From: an uncultured Mediterraneibacter sp.
GTDB taxonomy: Bacteria; Bacillota; Clostridia; Lachnospirales; Lachnospiraceae
DNA length: 64,000 bases
Assembly: GCA_944377745.1 (NCBI GenBank)
Contig: CALWFV010000012.1
Location: 1 to 64,000 of the forward strand
Reading direction: 5' to 3'
How positions within the stretch are numbered: position 1 is the stretch's first letter; each line of letters opens with the position of its first letter. Positions 43,835 through 52,046 of the stretch are shown one piece after another. Made by a program: the position numbers and the translations under genes. The notes under the pieces are model-generated. The model searched no databases, was not told the origin of the DNA, and saw nothing but the letters and a program-made list of their open reading frames with translations.

Positions 43835-43871
43835 ATAAGGGATAAATAAAGAGAAAAGGAAGAGATGCATT

Positions 43872-45068
43872 ATGGATATGGATTACATCGCCTTGTGCAG
43901 AAATTTTTATTCAGCTACAAACATTCCGGTAACTCTGACAAAAGGCAATCGTGCAGTATATTCCTCTTTGGACGATATCCTTGGCACGACGCCCGCATAT
44001 TACCGGGAGCTGTTTCCCATGGATGAGCAGCACAATCCCAGCTTCTGCGGGGATTACCCGGATATCGAATACGGCCGCATCATGGTCGAGGGCACCGGAT
44101 ATGACGTGATCCTCGGCCCTGTCTTCAGCGTTCCCGTCACGGACGAGATCATCCGGCAGGCTGTAAAAGGCGCTGCCGTATCTCTGGATCAGCGGGAACG
44201 GTTTATTGAAATGATGTATGCAGTGCCGCGCCTCAGCCAGACTCAGTTTGCCCAGTACCTTGCGCTTCTGCATCAATGCCTCAACCACAAGACAGTCGAT
44301 ATGGAAAAATTCTTCTCAGAGGATGATATATTCATCCGAAGCCGGAAAGAGCAGCAGACCGGCCGCATGGCGGAGGATCAGGAAGAGGAAAACACACACA
44401 ATTCCTATTATTTTGAACTGGAATTATATCAGCTTGTCAAAGAAGGAAATACCGAAAAACTGAAGAAATTTCTGAGCGCCACAAGACCGCCCTTAAAAGA
44501 AGGAAAAATGGCGGCATCTCCCCTGCGCCATGCAAAGAATCTGTTTATCACTACCGTGTCAAAAGCAGGGATGATGGGCGCCATACCCGGCGGAGTGGAT
44601 GTGGAAAAGACTTATCAGCTCATAGATTATTACATACAGGAATGTGAACAGATGACCACCATTGAAAGGATCAATCAGCTTCAGTACGTCATGCTCATGG
44701 ATTTCTGCCAGCGCTCCGGCGAGAATCACATTCCGGATGGTATCTCTCCCGACGTCTACAAGTGTATGACCTACATCCGGGAGCATACCAACGAATCCAT
44801 TTCCATCGAGGACGCTGCCGCTCACGTAAATCGGAGCAGTTCCTATATGATGAAGCATTTTAAGAACGAGCTGGGTATCAATATGGGAGCGTATATCATG
44901 AGATGCAAATTAGAAGAGGCAAAAAGCCTTCTCACCTACAGCGAAAAAAGCCTGGCCGAGATCAGCAGCTTTCTCTGCTTCTCCAGCCAGTCCTATTTTC
45001 AGAATGTATTTAAGAAACAGTACGGGGTGACGCCGCTGCAGTACCGGAAACAGACGAAACATTCATGA
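43872..45068 (+). CDS. AraC-family transcriptional regulator, carbohydrate module 2
   Basis: The 398-residue paralogue of the 17976 regulator has the same three parts: an N-terminal sensor of unknown type, a helical middle with NTHNSYYFELELYQ, and two helix-turn-helix motifs (IEDAAAHVNRSSSYMMKHFK and FLCFSSQSYFQNVFKKQYG, about 290-393). The second motif is nearly identical between the two proteins, whereas the sensors differ more. That pattern predicts shared DNA sites but different effectors. It is divergent from GH-A/GH94, with one operator in the gap. Confidence 0.9.
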   Translation: MDMDYIALCRNFYSATNIPVTLTKGNRAVYSSLDDILGTTPAYYRELFPMDEQHNPSFCGDYPDIEYGRIMVEGTGYDVILGPVFSVPVTDEIIRQAVKGAAVSLDQRERFIEMMYAVPRLSQTQFAQYLALLHQCLNHKTVDMEKFFSEDDIFIRSRKEQQTGRMAEDQEEENTHNSYYFELELYQLVKEGNTEKLKKFLSATRPPLKEGKMAASPLRHAKNLFITTVSKAGMMGAIPGGVDVEKTYQLIDYYIQECEQMTTIERINQLQYVMLMDFCQRSGENHIPDGISPDVYKCMTYIREHTNESISIEDAAAHVNRSSSYMMKHFKNELGINMGAYIMRCKLEEAKSLLTYSEKSLAEISSFLCFSSQSYFQNVFKKQYGVTPLQYRKQTKHS

Positions 45069-45106
45069 TCCGTCTGCTGAAACAGGAAGCCGAAAAATTT
45101 TCCCGG

Positions 45107-45931
45107 CTATCTCAGTACCACGCTCTGCCTTCCGCGGGATTCATAAACGTCTTCAAATTGCTCTTTATCATATTCCATGAATCCCGAAATCGGATCGGCA
45201 ATTGTCACCGTATCTTCCGAATAGCCAATTAAAACCGCGCCGTGGTCATTCATACTCTAGTCTACATATTCGCCCTGCTCTGTGTACCACCCCTGTGCAG
45301 CCTGTCTGTCAGCCATCCCGATTGTAATCCACACCACAACAGGAACGTTTTCAGAAACCAGTTGATAGAGCTGCTCAGGTTCTGTCCCCGTTATATCTTC
45401 TGCGCGAAGCTCGCTTCCCGCCTCAGCCAAATAACTGTCTGCCGCGGTTACAATTGCCCCTGTTCCGCAGATATAACCGAGTTCTGTTGTGGGATCTCCC
45501 ACAAAATATTCGTTCAGGTCACTGCCATAGAGCAGACCGTCACTTCCATAGTGTAAATTTGCAGAAGCAGTCGGAAGGTACTGCGCTGCCATTGTTACTT
45601 TATCTGCCTCATAACCATAGTAATTTACAGCCATTGTCAACGCCGTGATCTCGCATCCTGTGGGCAGTTCCGGCATCTGATTTATGATCGGGAAATTTTC
45701 AATCCTGTATTCAGCCGGCGCCTGTATTTTTATCGTCTGTTCCAGTCGGATCTCATCTTCCGTATCCGGGACAGGTTCAGATATCTGCTGTTCTTTTAAC
45801 TGTAATCCTGCCGAACATTTCTGATTTTCTGTTTGGCTTTCTGCCTGCTTTATCGCCTGTTCGGAAGCACATGCAGATAAAATAACTGTTGTCAGACATA
45901 ATCCGGCAATAACTGTTTTTTTCATATTCAT
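45107..45931 (-). pseudogene. C39-like peptidase lipoprotein interrupted by an in-frame TAG
   Basis: The lipoprotein signal (MKKTVIAGLCLTTVILSAC, lipobox LSAC) and the papain-like catalytic Cys in PTGCEITALTMAVNYYG near 92 are present. After GWYTEQGEYVD a TAG (45257-45259) stops translation. The same frame then goes on with SMNDHGAVLIGYSEDTVT, holding the catalytic His, IADPISGFMEYD, and a natural stop at 45107. Relatives carry Trp (TGG) at the TAG, so a single G-to-A change separates Cys from His. The truncated 224-residue product should be inactive. It could instead be a sequencing error. Confidence 0.8.
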
Positions 45932-45996
45932 TTGTCCACCTGTACTAAAATGAAAACATCGTCCGAAGATTACTTTTATTATTATTTTCAGGTATT

Positions 45997-46863
45997 TTAC
46001 AGACTGGTCAGGACAGGATTCTCCAGATAGTCATATACCCTTTTCACTTCACTGATCTTTCTTGTATCCAGCATGGAAGGACAGTTTTTATCCAGAGACG
46101 CGATCTGTTCCATATCCGCATCGTCCAGTTTAAAATCCCATATCCCGAGATTTTCTCTCATCCGCTCCCTGTGGACAGATTTGGGGATGACGATCACATC
46201 CTGCTGCACATTCCATCGCAGGATCACCTGTGCCGACGTCTTCCCATGCTTTTCCGCGATTGCCTTCAATACCGGCTCGCCAAACATGCCTTTCAGTCCT
46301 TCCGCGAAAGGCGCCCATGCCTGGGGCTGCACTCCCAGTTCCTTCATGATCTCAAGATCTTCTTTCCTTTGATAATGAGGATGACGCTCGATCTGGTTGA
46401 TCTGCGGTCTGATCTCCACGTTATAGCACAGATCAAGAAGGCGGTCCGGGAGAAAATTGCAGACGCCTATGGCGCGGATCTTTCCAGCTTTATACAGTTC
46501 TTCCAGTGCTCTCCAGGACCCGTAATAATCTCCAAACGGCATATGGATCAGATAGAGATCAAGATATTCCAGCCCCAGTTTCTCCAGCGATCCTTCAAAT
46601 GCTTCCTTTGTATTCTCATATCCCATCTGCTGGATATATGCTTTCGTTGTGATAAACAGTTCTTCTCTGGGAACGCCGCATCTGCGGATCGCTCTTCCCA
46701 CCGCCTCTTCATTCTGATACGAACTTGCCGTATCGATCAGCCGGTATCCTTCTTCAATGGCAGTTCTTACTGCCTCTTCACAGTCTTCCTCCGGGATCTG
46801 GAAAACGCCGAAGCCTTCCATCGGCATTTCGATCCCGTTATTTAATTTTATTCTTTCTATCAT
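45997..46863 (-). CDS. Aldo/keto reductase
   Basis: This NADPH-dependent carbonyl reductase has 288 residues from the start at 46863 (GGAGG upstream). The AKR tetrad is visible: Asp and Tyr in LIDTASSYQNEEAVG, Lys in FITTKAYI and His in DLYLIHMPFG. The cofactor-binding IPKSVHRERMRENLG lies near 235-249. The substrate is unknown. It is the last of three minus-strand redox genes (33 nt after the FMN reductase gene). Confidence 0.92.
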   Translation of the reverse strand: MIERIKLNNGIEMPMEGFGVFQIPEEDCEEAVRTAIEEGYRLIDTASSYQNEEAVGRAIRRCGVPREELFITTKAYIQQMGYENTKEAFEGSLEKLGLEYLDLYLIHMPFGDYYGSWRALEELYKAGKIRAIGVCNFLPDRLLDLCYNVEIRPQINQIERHPHYQRKEDLEIMKELGVQPQAWAPFAEGLKGMFGEPVLKAIAEKHGKTSAQVILRWNVQQDVIVIPKSVHRERMRENLGIWDFKLDDADMEQIASLDKNCPSMLDTRKISEVKRVYDYLENPVLTSL

Positions 46864-46896
46864 AATCGCCTCCATAAAGCCAAAGCCATGAGACTT

Positions 46897-47433
46897 TTAA
46901 TTCAGTTTCTTTCCAAGTTCATATGCTTTTCCCGGATATTTTGAATGCTGTGTCATAGGCGGCGTACCGCAGCCTTTTCCCAGCACCATCCCCATATCTT
47001 TCAGGTTCAGATAATGTACCAGTGTCTTATAATGTGCCTCCAAAGCGTCAAATGTCCAGCCGTCGCTGTTCCATGCTGCCGCCAGAAGAGCGGACTTCAT
47101 ATGTTTGCGCTGAATGCTGCTGTTAAAAGCGCAGAAACGGTCGATCAGTATCTTCAACTGAGCCGACATCCCATAATAGTACAGCGGTGTGACAAACACC
47201 ATCATATCCGCCTCCAGAATGTCCTGCCGGAACTGTTCCACATCGTCTTTCTGCACACACGGTCCTTCATATCCGCAGTGGATGCACCCGATGCATGGAT
47301 GGATATCTGCATGGGCCGCGTCGATCACCTTGACTGTATGTCCGGCTTCTTCTGCACCCCGGATAAACTGATCCGCCAGCATATTAGAAGAGCCGTGCTG
47401 ATTCGGACTTCCCTCCAGAACTATGATCTTCAT
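46897..47433 (-). CDS. NAD(P)H-dependent FMN reductase, Cys-rich type
   Basis: The 178-residue flavodoxin-fold protein has LEGSPNQHGSSNMLADQFI, the FMN phosphate-binding start. A cysteine cluster CIGCIHCGYEGPCVQKDD lies near 48-65, and FVTPLYYYGMSAQLKILIDR follows. The cluster is typical of the iron-sulfur flavoprotein-like group. The start at 47433 is chosen because GGAGG is 7 nt before it. It lies between two aldo/keto reductases and may provide reducing power for them. The exact reaction is unknown. Confidence 0.85.
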   Translation of the reverse strand: MKIIVLEGSPNQHGSSNMLADQFIRGAEEAGHTVKVIDAAHADIHPCIGCIHCGYEGPCVQKDDVEQFRQDILEADMMVFVTPLYYYGMSAQLKILIDRFCAFNSSIQRKHMKSALLAAAWNSDGWTFDALEAHYKTLVHYLNLKDMGMVLGKGCGTPPMTQHSKYPGKAYELGKKLN

Positions 47434-47473
47434 TTTCATGCCTCCAATCTGACAGGTTTTCTTTTGCTGCTCC

Positions 47474-48415
47474 TTATTTCATTTCTTTTTCCCAGTAGCG
47501 GATGACATTGACCTGTGTCTCATCGCCCAGCTTCTCCAGGGTCTCGATCTCTTCAGCGGACAGTTCCACTGCCGCGGCCTTCACCGCATCTTCTACCTGG
47601 TAAACCTTTGTCACGCCGATGATCGGCAGGGTTCCTTTCGCGATAACCCATGCGACCGGGATCTGAGCAGTCGCTACGTGGTGGCGGTCAGCGATCTCCT
47701 CCAGTCCTTTGTTCAGTTTCTCCAGCTTCGGAAGCATCGGATTGTATGTCCTGCCCCTGTCGGAATCCTCCGGGAAGGGATGCTCTGTGTCATATTTTCC
47801 GGTCAGCGCGCCCTGTTCCAGTACCATATAAGAGAAGAAAGTGATGTCATTCTCTTTGCAGTAGTCCAGGATACCTGACGTCTCGGATGAACGGTTCAGC
47901 AGACTGTAGTGGTTCTGGATCGCTGAGATCTTCAGCCCTTCTTTTGCAAGGATATCAGCCGCCTCTTTGATCTCTGCCAGACTGTGGTTGGAAAGACCGA
48001 TCTTACCGATCTTGCCGCTCTTTGCAAGGGGGATCAGTTCTGTCACCCACTTCGGAGCATCCATCGGATTGTGGATCCAGTAGAAATCCATGTAGTCTGT
48101 ACCAAGAAGCTCCGCGCTCTTCTCATACAGCGCTGTCACCGCGTTCTCCGCTGATGGATCCGCACACTGGGGCGTGAACTTATCCGAGATCAGATAGCTG
48201 TCTCTCGGAACTGTCGCCAGGAACTCTCCCAATACCTTCTCTGAGGTTCCCATTCCGTATGCATACGCTGTATCCCAGAGGTTGAGTCCCTCTTTCATCG
48301 CTGTATCAAATACCGGCTTTAACGCTTCAGAGGTAAGATTTCCTCCGAATGTACCGTCATTTCCCCACGCCCATGCTCCGAGAGCGATCTTCGGCATTTT
48401 CTTCATTTCTGTCAT
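47474..48415 (-). CDS. Aldo/keto reductase (second type)
   Basis: The 313-residue protein starts at 48415, behind AGGAGG. It shows GTDYMDFYWIHNPMDAP with catalytic His, Asp/Tyr in LWDTAYAYGMGTSE, and Lys in LISDKFTP. The C-terminal cofactor region is PIIGVTKVYQVEDAV. It belongs to the YajO/Tas-like part of the superfamily rather than the group of the 45997 gene. It is first in a three-gene unit; its leader region holds the structured element 48458-48635. Confidence 0.9.
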   Translation of the reverse strand: MTEMKKMPKIALGAWAWGNDGTFGGNLTSEALKPVFDTAMKEGLNLWDTAYAYGMGTSEKVLGEFLATVPRDSYLISDKFTPQCADPSAENAVTALYEKSAELLGTDYMDFYWIHNPMDAPKWVTELIPLAKSGKIGKIGLSNHSLAEIKEAADILAKEGLKISAIQNHYSLLNRSSETSGILDYCKENDITFFSYMVLEQGALTGKYDTEHPFPEDSDRGRTYNPMLPKLEKLNKGLEEIADRHHVATAQIPVAWVIAKGTLPIIGVTKVYQVEDAVKAAAVELSAEEIETLEKLGDETQVNVIRYWEKEMK

Positions 48416-48457
48416 ATTCTTTGTCCTCCTGATTTCTGATTTTGCAATGATAAAATT

Positions 48458-48635
48458 CAAGACTCGCTTGCGAGTCTTGGCGCGGGATTCGGGTCAGCTT
48501 TAGCTGACATAATACATCTCCGAATCCCTGCGCATCCTCGCGGAGCGTATATCAGATGGGGGATTGACACCCGCCACTGATACTGATTTATCACTCACCA
48601 CCTGTAGAGGCGGGAGTCATCCCACATCTGATATA
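48458..48635. repeat. Dense nested inverted-repeat element of unknown class
   Basis: About 180 bp contain three structures in a row. First, CAAGACTCGC/GCGAGTCTTG (48458-48479). Second, GCGCGGGATTCGG (48480-48492) pairs with CCGAATCCC-t-GCGC (48520-48533), enclosing GTCAGC/GCTGAC (48493-48508). Third, TATATCAGATG (48548-48558) pairs with CATCTGATATA (48625-48635), enclosing CCCGCC/GGCGGG (48570-48614). A gene is not present. It lies in the leader of the aldo/keto reductase unit and upstream of the AAA gene. It could be a miniature mobile element or a structured RNA. Confidence 0.6.
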
Positions 48636-48730
48636 TCCTTTCGCTATGTCTATTTTACTCTGCGCAAACGTTCTGTTCCAATACTTGTAGGCAATGACAA
48701 ATCATACATTTTATGAATGAAACAGTGGTG

Positions 48731-48759
48731 TTTACTTTTCCGGATAATTCTCCTATAAT
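48731..48759 (+). promoter_or_regulatory. Sigma-A promoter of the AAA-ATPase-like gene
   Basis: TTTACT (48731-48736), a 17-nt spacer and a perfect TATAAT (48754-48759) lie 40 nt before the start. Confidence 0.7.
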
Positions 48760-48798
48760 TGTATCAGACCTGAGGATCACAGAAGGGAGAGTGCGGAA

Positions 48799-50382
48799 TT
48801 GAGCAGATATCTGAATTTAGGAAATGCAGGATTTCAGTCTATACGAAAAGGACTGTATGTGGATAAAACAGGCTTGATCGAATATATAAACAGTACGCTT
48901 GGCACTAAAGATAAACTGACATGCGTGAGCAGACCGAGACGGTTTGGGAAATCATTCGCGACTCAGATGCTGTGTGCCTATTATGACAGAAGCTGCAGTT
49001 CCGAAAAACTTTTTCAGGATCTGGACATTGCCTCCTCTGATGATTTTGAAACGCACTTAAATCATTATCCGGTGATCTATCTTGATATCACATGGTTTAT
49101 CTCAACCGCGGAACACATTACGGAAACCGTGAAATATCTGCAGAAAGAGGTAATGAAAGAGTTAAACGATGAGTATCCCGGCGCAACAGAAGAACAGCGT
49201 TCTCTCCCCATTGCCTTAAGCGATATCAGCGATGCCTCAGGAGATAAATTTATTATTATCATCGACGAATGGGATGCGCTTTTCCGGGAAGCCAGGGCTG
49301 ACGTCGATCTTCAAAAAGAATATCTGCAGCTTCTCCGCGGACTCTTTAAAAGCAGTCTGACGGATAAAATGATCGAAGCTGCATATATGACAGGGATTCT
49401 GCCAATAAAAAAATACGGGACCCAGTCCGCCTTAACAGACTTTCGGGAATACACCATGATACAGCCGCAGAGACTCGCCGAATATGTCGGATTTACCGAA
49501 AAGGAAGTAAAAGAACTCTGTGAAAAATTTGAAATGGATTTTGACGAGGCAAAGAAGTGGTATGACGGATATTCTTTTAGTAAAATGCATTCTGTTTACA
49601 GTCCCAACTCAATTATCCAGGCAATAAAAAACAATGAGTTCGGTGATTACTGGACGGAAACTGAGACATACGAGTCCTTAAAATACTATATAGATATGGA
49701 TCTGGACGGATTAAAAGAAGCTATCGTATCTATGCTGGGCGGTCTGCACTGTAAGATCAATACGCGTACCTTCCAAAACGATATGCTGAATATAAACGGA
49801 AAAGACGATGTCCTGACTCTTTTGATCCACCTTGGATATCTTGCGTATGACTCAGAGAAGAAAGAAATCTATATTCCCAATCAGGAAGTTGCGGATGAAT
49901 TCAAAAACACTGTGGAGTTCAGCGGATGGAAGGGAATATCATCCGCGCTGGCCGCATCGGATAAACTTCTGGACGCGACGATCCGGCTGGAAGCGGATAT
50001 TGTGGCGGAAGAACTGGACCGTGCCCATATGGAGAACACTTCTATCTTAACGTATAATAATGAAACCGCGTTAAGCTGCGTGATAACAATTGCCTATTAC
50101 ACGGCGCAGAAAGACTATACCCTGATCAGAGAATGTCCGGCGGGAAAAGGCTTCGCAGATATGGCATTTATTCCCAGAAAACACACTAGAAAGCCTGCCA
50201 TGCTGGTGGAACTGAAATGGGCTCGCTCAGCGCAGGGGGCAATCCAGCAGATTAAAGAGAAAAATTATAAAGGTGTGCTGGATGAATATAAAGATAATCT
50301 GCTGCTTGTTGGAATCAATTATAACAGACACACGAAAAAGCATGAATGTATCATTGAAAAATACAATTCATGCCAGGCTTAA
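48799..50382 (+). CDS. AAA-ATPase-like / DUF1703 PD-(D/E)XK nuclease protein
   Basis: The 527-residue protein has an N-terminal ATPase-like part (FQSIRKGLYVDKTGLIEYIN; the degenerate P-loop RPRRFGKSFATQML near 43-56; Walker B-like FIIIIDEWDALF near 152-163). A C-terminal nuclease-like part follows, with GFADMAFIP, the LVELKWA core near 473-479 and a Lys-rich end. The start is TTG at 48799, with GGGAGA 8 nt upstream. Such genes are numerous in anaerobe genomes and their role is uncertain (possibly mobile-element related). A decayed relative lies at 23176. Confidence 0.88.
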   Translation: MSRYLNLGNAGFQSIRKGLYVDKTGLIEYINSTLGTKDKLTCVSRPRRFGKSFATQMLCAYYDRSCSSEKLFQDLDIASSDDFETHLNHYPVIYLDITWFISTAEHITETVKYLQKEVMKELNDEYPGATEEQRSLPIALSDISDASGDKFIIIIDEWDALFREARADVDLQKEYLQLLRGLFKSSLTDKMIEAAYMTGILPIKKYGTQSALTDFREYTMIQPQRLAEYVGFTEKEVKELCEKFEMDFDEAKKWYDGYSFSKMHSVYSPNSIIQAIKNNEFGDYWTETETYESLKYYIDMDLDGLKEAIVSMLGGLHCKINTRTFQNDMLNINGKDDVLTLLIHLGYLAYDSEKKEIYIPNQEVADEFKNTVEFSGWKGISSALAASDKLLDATIRLEADIVAEELDRAHMENTSILTYNNETALSCVITIAYYTAQKDYTLIRECPAGKGFADMAFIPRKHTRKPAMLVELKWARSAQGAIQQIKEKNYKGVLDEYKDNLLLVGINYNRHTKKHECIIEKYNSCQA

Positions 50383-50391
50383 AATTCAGAA

Positions 50392-50435
50392 GGGGCATAT
50401 CGCATGAGGAATTTATTCTCTCATGCGACAGCCCC
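50392..50435. terminator. Terminator between convergent genes
   Basis: GGGGC/GCCCC (50392-50396, 50431-50435) and TCGCATGAG/CTCATGCGA (50400-50408, 50420-50428) form a two-part stem with an 11-nt loop. A perfect U-run is missing, but it sits just after the AAA gene stop and before the flavodoxin stop at 50466. Confidence 0.6.
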
Positions 50436-50465
50436 ATCTTTACTACTCCCCTGTATTTTTCAGTT

Positions 50466-51152
50466 TTATCCTGCCAGACCGATACTGTTCAGCCATCCTG
50501 AAACCGTATCAGCGCAGTCTTCCGCCTCACTGCTTCCCAGTGAGAGACCTTCTGTGATCTCCGCCTCCGGCTCCATCTCCGCAATGGTGTCAAGGGAGCC
50601 GGAAAATCCGCTGCCGCCGCTTGTATTAAACGGAGCGATCGTCTTGCCGGAGAGATCATACTCATCCAGAAATGTATACATGATCATTGGCATATCTCCC
50701 CACCAGTTAGGGAATCCGAGATACACGGTGTCATATGCCGAGAGATCCACCGTCTCCGCGATCGCCGGGCGGGCGTCGCTGCTCTGTTCCTCCTGCGCGA
50801 TATCAAGAAGCTCGTCGTAATCGTCTGTGTAAGGTTCCGCCGGAACTATCTCAAACAGATCCGCCCCTGTCTGGCTCTGGATCTCCTGAGCTACGGCTTC
50901 CGTATTCCCTGACCAGGAAAAATAAGCGACCAGCGCGCCGCCTTCTCCTTCCGCCGCATCGGTGGCTTCTTCTGCGTCAGGCTCCTGTGCGGCGTCCGTA
51001 TCTTCTGCTTCCGCCTGTACCTCTGTACTTTCTTCTGTCTGAGTCTCCGCCGGTTCCTCTGTATCAGTTCCGCCGCTGCACGCGGCAAGTCCGAGGACTG
51101 CTGTGCCGATAATCATGACCGAAAGCAGTTTTTTCATCCATTTTGATTTCAT
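50466..51152 (-). CDS. Flavodoxin-domain lipoprotein
   Basis: From the start at 51152 (GGAGG 6 nt upstream) the protein has 228 residues. It has a lipoprotein signal (MKKLLSVMIIGTAVLGLAAC), an acidic Glu/Thr/Ala-rich linker (about 30-70) and a flavodoxin fold with ALVAYFSWSGNTEAVAQEI near 73-91. TVYLGFPNWWGDMPMIMYTF and the TSGGSGFSGSL loop follow. It should be anchored outside the cell with FMN, acting as an extracytoplasmic electron carrier. It lies 37 nt behind the flavin reductase gene. Confidence 0.9.
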   Translation of the reverse strand: MKSKWMKKLLSVMIIGTAVLGLAACSGGTDTEEPAETQTEESTEVQAEAEDTDAAQEPDAEEATDAAEGEGGALVAYFSWSGNTEAVAQEIQSQTGADLFEIVPAEPYTDDYDELLDIAQEEQSSDARPAIAETVDLSAYDTVYLGFPNWWGDMPMIMYTFLDEYDLSGKTIAPFNTSGGSGFSGSLDTIAEMEPEAEITEGLSLGSSEAEDCADTVSGWLNSIGLAG

Positions 51153-51189
51153 AAGCATCCTCCTGCATTTTAATTCTTTCCGCCTGCCG

Positions 51190-51732
51190 TTATTTATCAA
51201 GGTTCATGCATTTTCCGATGACGTCCCCTGTGCGGAGATACTCATAGGTCGGCATCTCGAAGAGCACCGGTTTCAGCGTGTGATAGTCGATCTTTCCAGC
51301 CTCATTTAATACGCTCTCTTCCGCATATACGCCGTCGATCTTGCAGATAAAGCTCTCGAACCCTTCTGTCTCGTAGATATCGTCCACTGTGCAGTCCATA
51401 ACCACCGGAGCTTCATCGATCACCGGTGCTCCCGTTCCTTCTGTGTGGAACCGGAACATATCTGATTTATCCACTTTGTTTCCGCTGACGCAGCCGGCCC
51501 GGTCTGCTTTCTTCAGCATAGCCTCATCTACAATGTTCACAGTCAGAGCTTTTGTCTCTTTGATCCCCTGGTTTGTGTAGTGGGGTTTCGCAAGGCTGAC
51601 CATGATCCGGTCATGTCCGATGATCCCAACGTGTCCTACCAGGACGTAATTCGGTTTTCCGTTTACCATAGTTCCTACCACTACCAGCGGAGTAGGATAA
51701 AGCGCAAGGCTCTTTCCGATATTCTTCTTCAT
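51190..51732 (-). CDS. Flavin reductase-like domain protein
   Basis: The 180-residue protein has the flavin reductase fold: LALYPTPLVVVGTMVNGKPN, then FMN-contact AGCVSGNKVDKSDMFRFHT and the end GDVIGKCMNL. The start at 51732 leaves 8 nt to AAGGAAG; an ATG two codons earlier is too close. It may reduce or bind FMN and feed the flavodoxin lipoprotein encoded next. A LysR-type box lies about 90 nt upstream. Confidence 0.88.
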   Translation of the reverse strand: MKKNIGKSLALYPTPLVVVGTMVNGKPNYVLVGHVGIIGHDRIMVSLAKPHYTNQGIKETKALTVNIVDEAMLKKADRAGCVSGNKVDKSDMFRFHTEGTGAPVIDEAPVVMDCTVDDIYETEGFESFICKIDGVYAEESVLNEAGKIDYHTLKPVLFEMPTYEYLRTGDVIGKCMNLDK

Positions 51733-51818
51733 GTTCATTACTTCCTTTCAAATTTGCTTTTTACAGGTCTGCTGTTCCTGCCTTCAAACATATTGTAGGC
51801 GGAACTGCGTCCAAAGTC

Positions 51819-51837
51819 TAATACCTGTCATTTATCA
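51819..51837. promoter_or_regulatory. LysR-type T-N11-A box, flavin reductase promoter region
   Basis: TAATA-CCTGTCATT-TATCA is an imperfect dyad with the T-N11-A spacing. Together with the flanking GTC it is 19/20 identical to the box before the flavodoxin operon (55443-55462). Confidence 0.55.
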
Positions 51838-51865
51838 TCTTTCATTCGTTTTAGGAATGGCAGAC

Positions 51866-52024
51866 TTACTTTTCAAACTCTGCCGCCACATCTTCCAGCA
51901 GATTTCTGATAGGAAGATGCTGGGGGCAGATCTTCTCGCATTTTCCGCATTTGATACAGTCGGACGCTTTCCCGTGGTCTACCATATGGATGCTGTTATA
52001 GTCGACATTTTCAAAAATATCCAT
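51866..52024 (-). CDS. Small [4Fe-4S] protein, likely aldo/keto reductase C-terminal remnant
   Basis: The 52-residue product (MDIFENVDYNSIHMVDHGKA) has one cluster motif, DCIKCGKCEKICPQHLPIRN, with four Cys. The sequence matches the C-terminal Fe-S extension of some aldo/keto reductases; the catalytic barrel is absent. It has an ATG and a purine-rich leader and follows the permease gene by 22 nt, so it may still be translated as a mini-ferredoxin. Either a remnant or a working small carrier is possible. Confidence 0.5.
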   Translation of the reverse strand: MDIFENVDYNSIHMVDHGKASDCIKCGKCEKICPQHLPIRNLLEDVAAEFEK

Positions 52025-52046
52025 ATTCTCACACTCTCTTTCTCTT

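Noticed and set aside
48679..48696. LysR box before the aldo/keto reductase unit
   Set aside because: CAATACTTGTAGGCAATG matches the other boxes at only about 12 of 19 positions; too weak to list, though possible.
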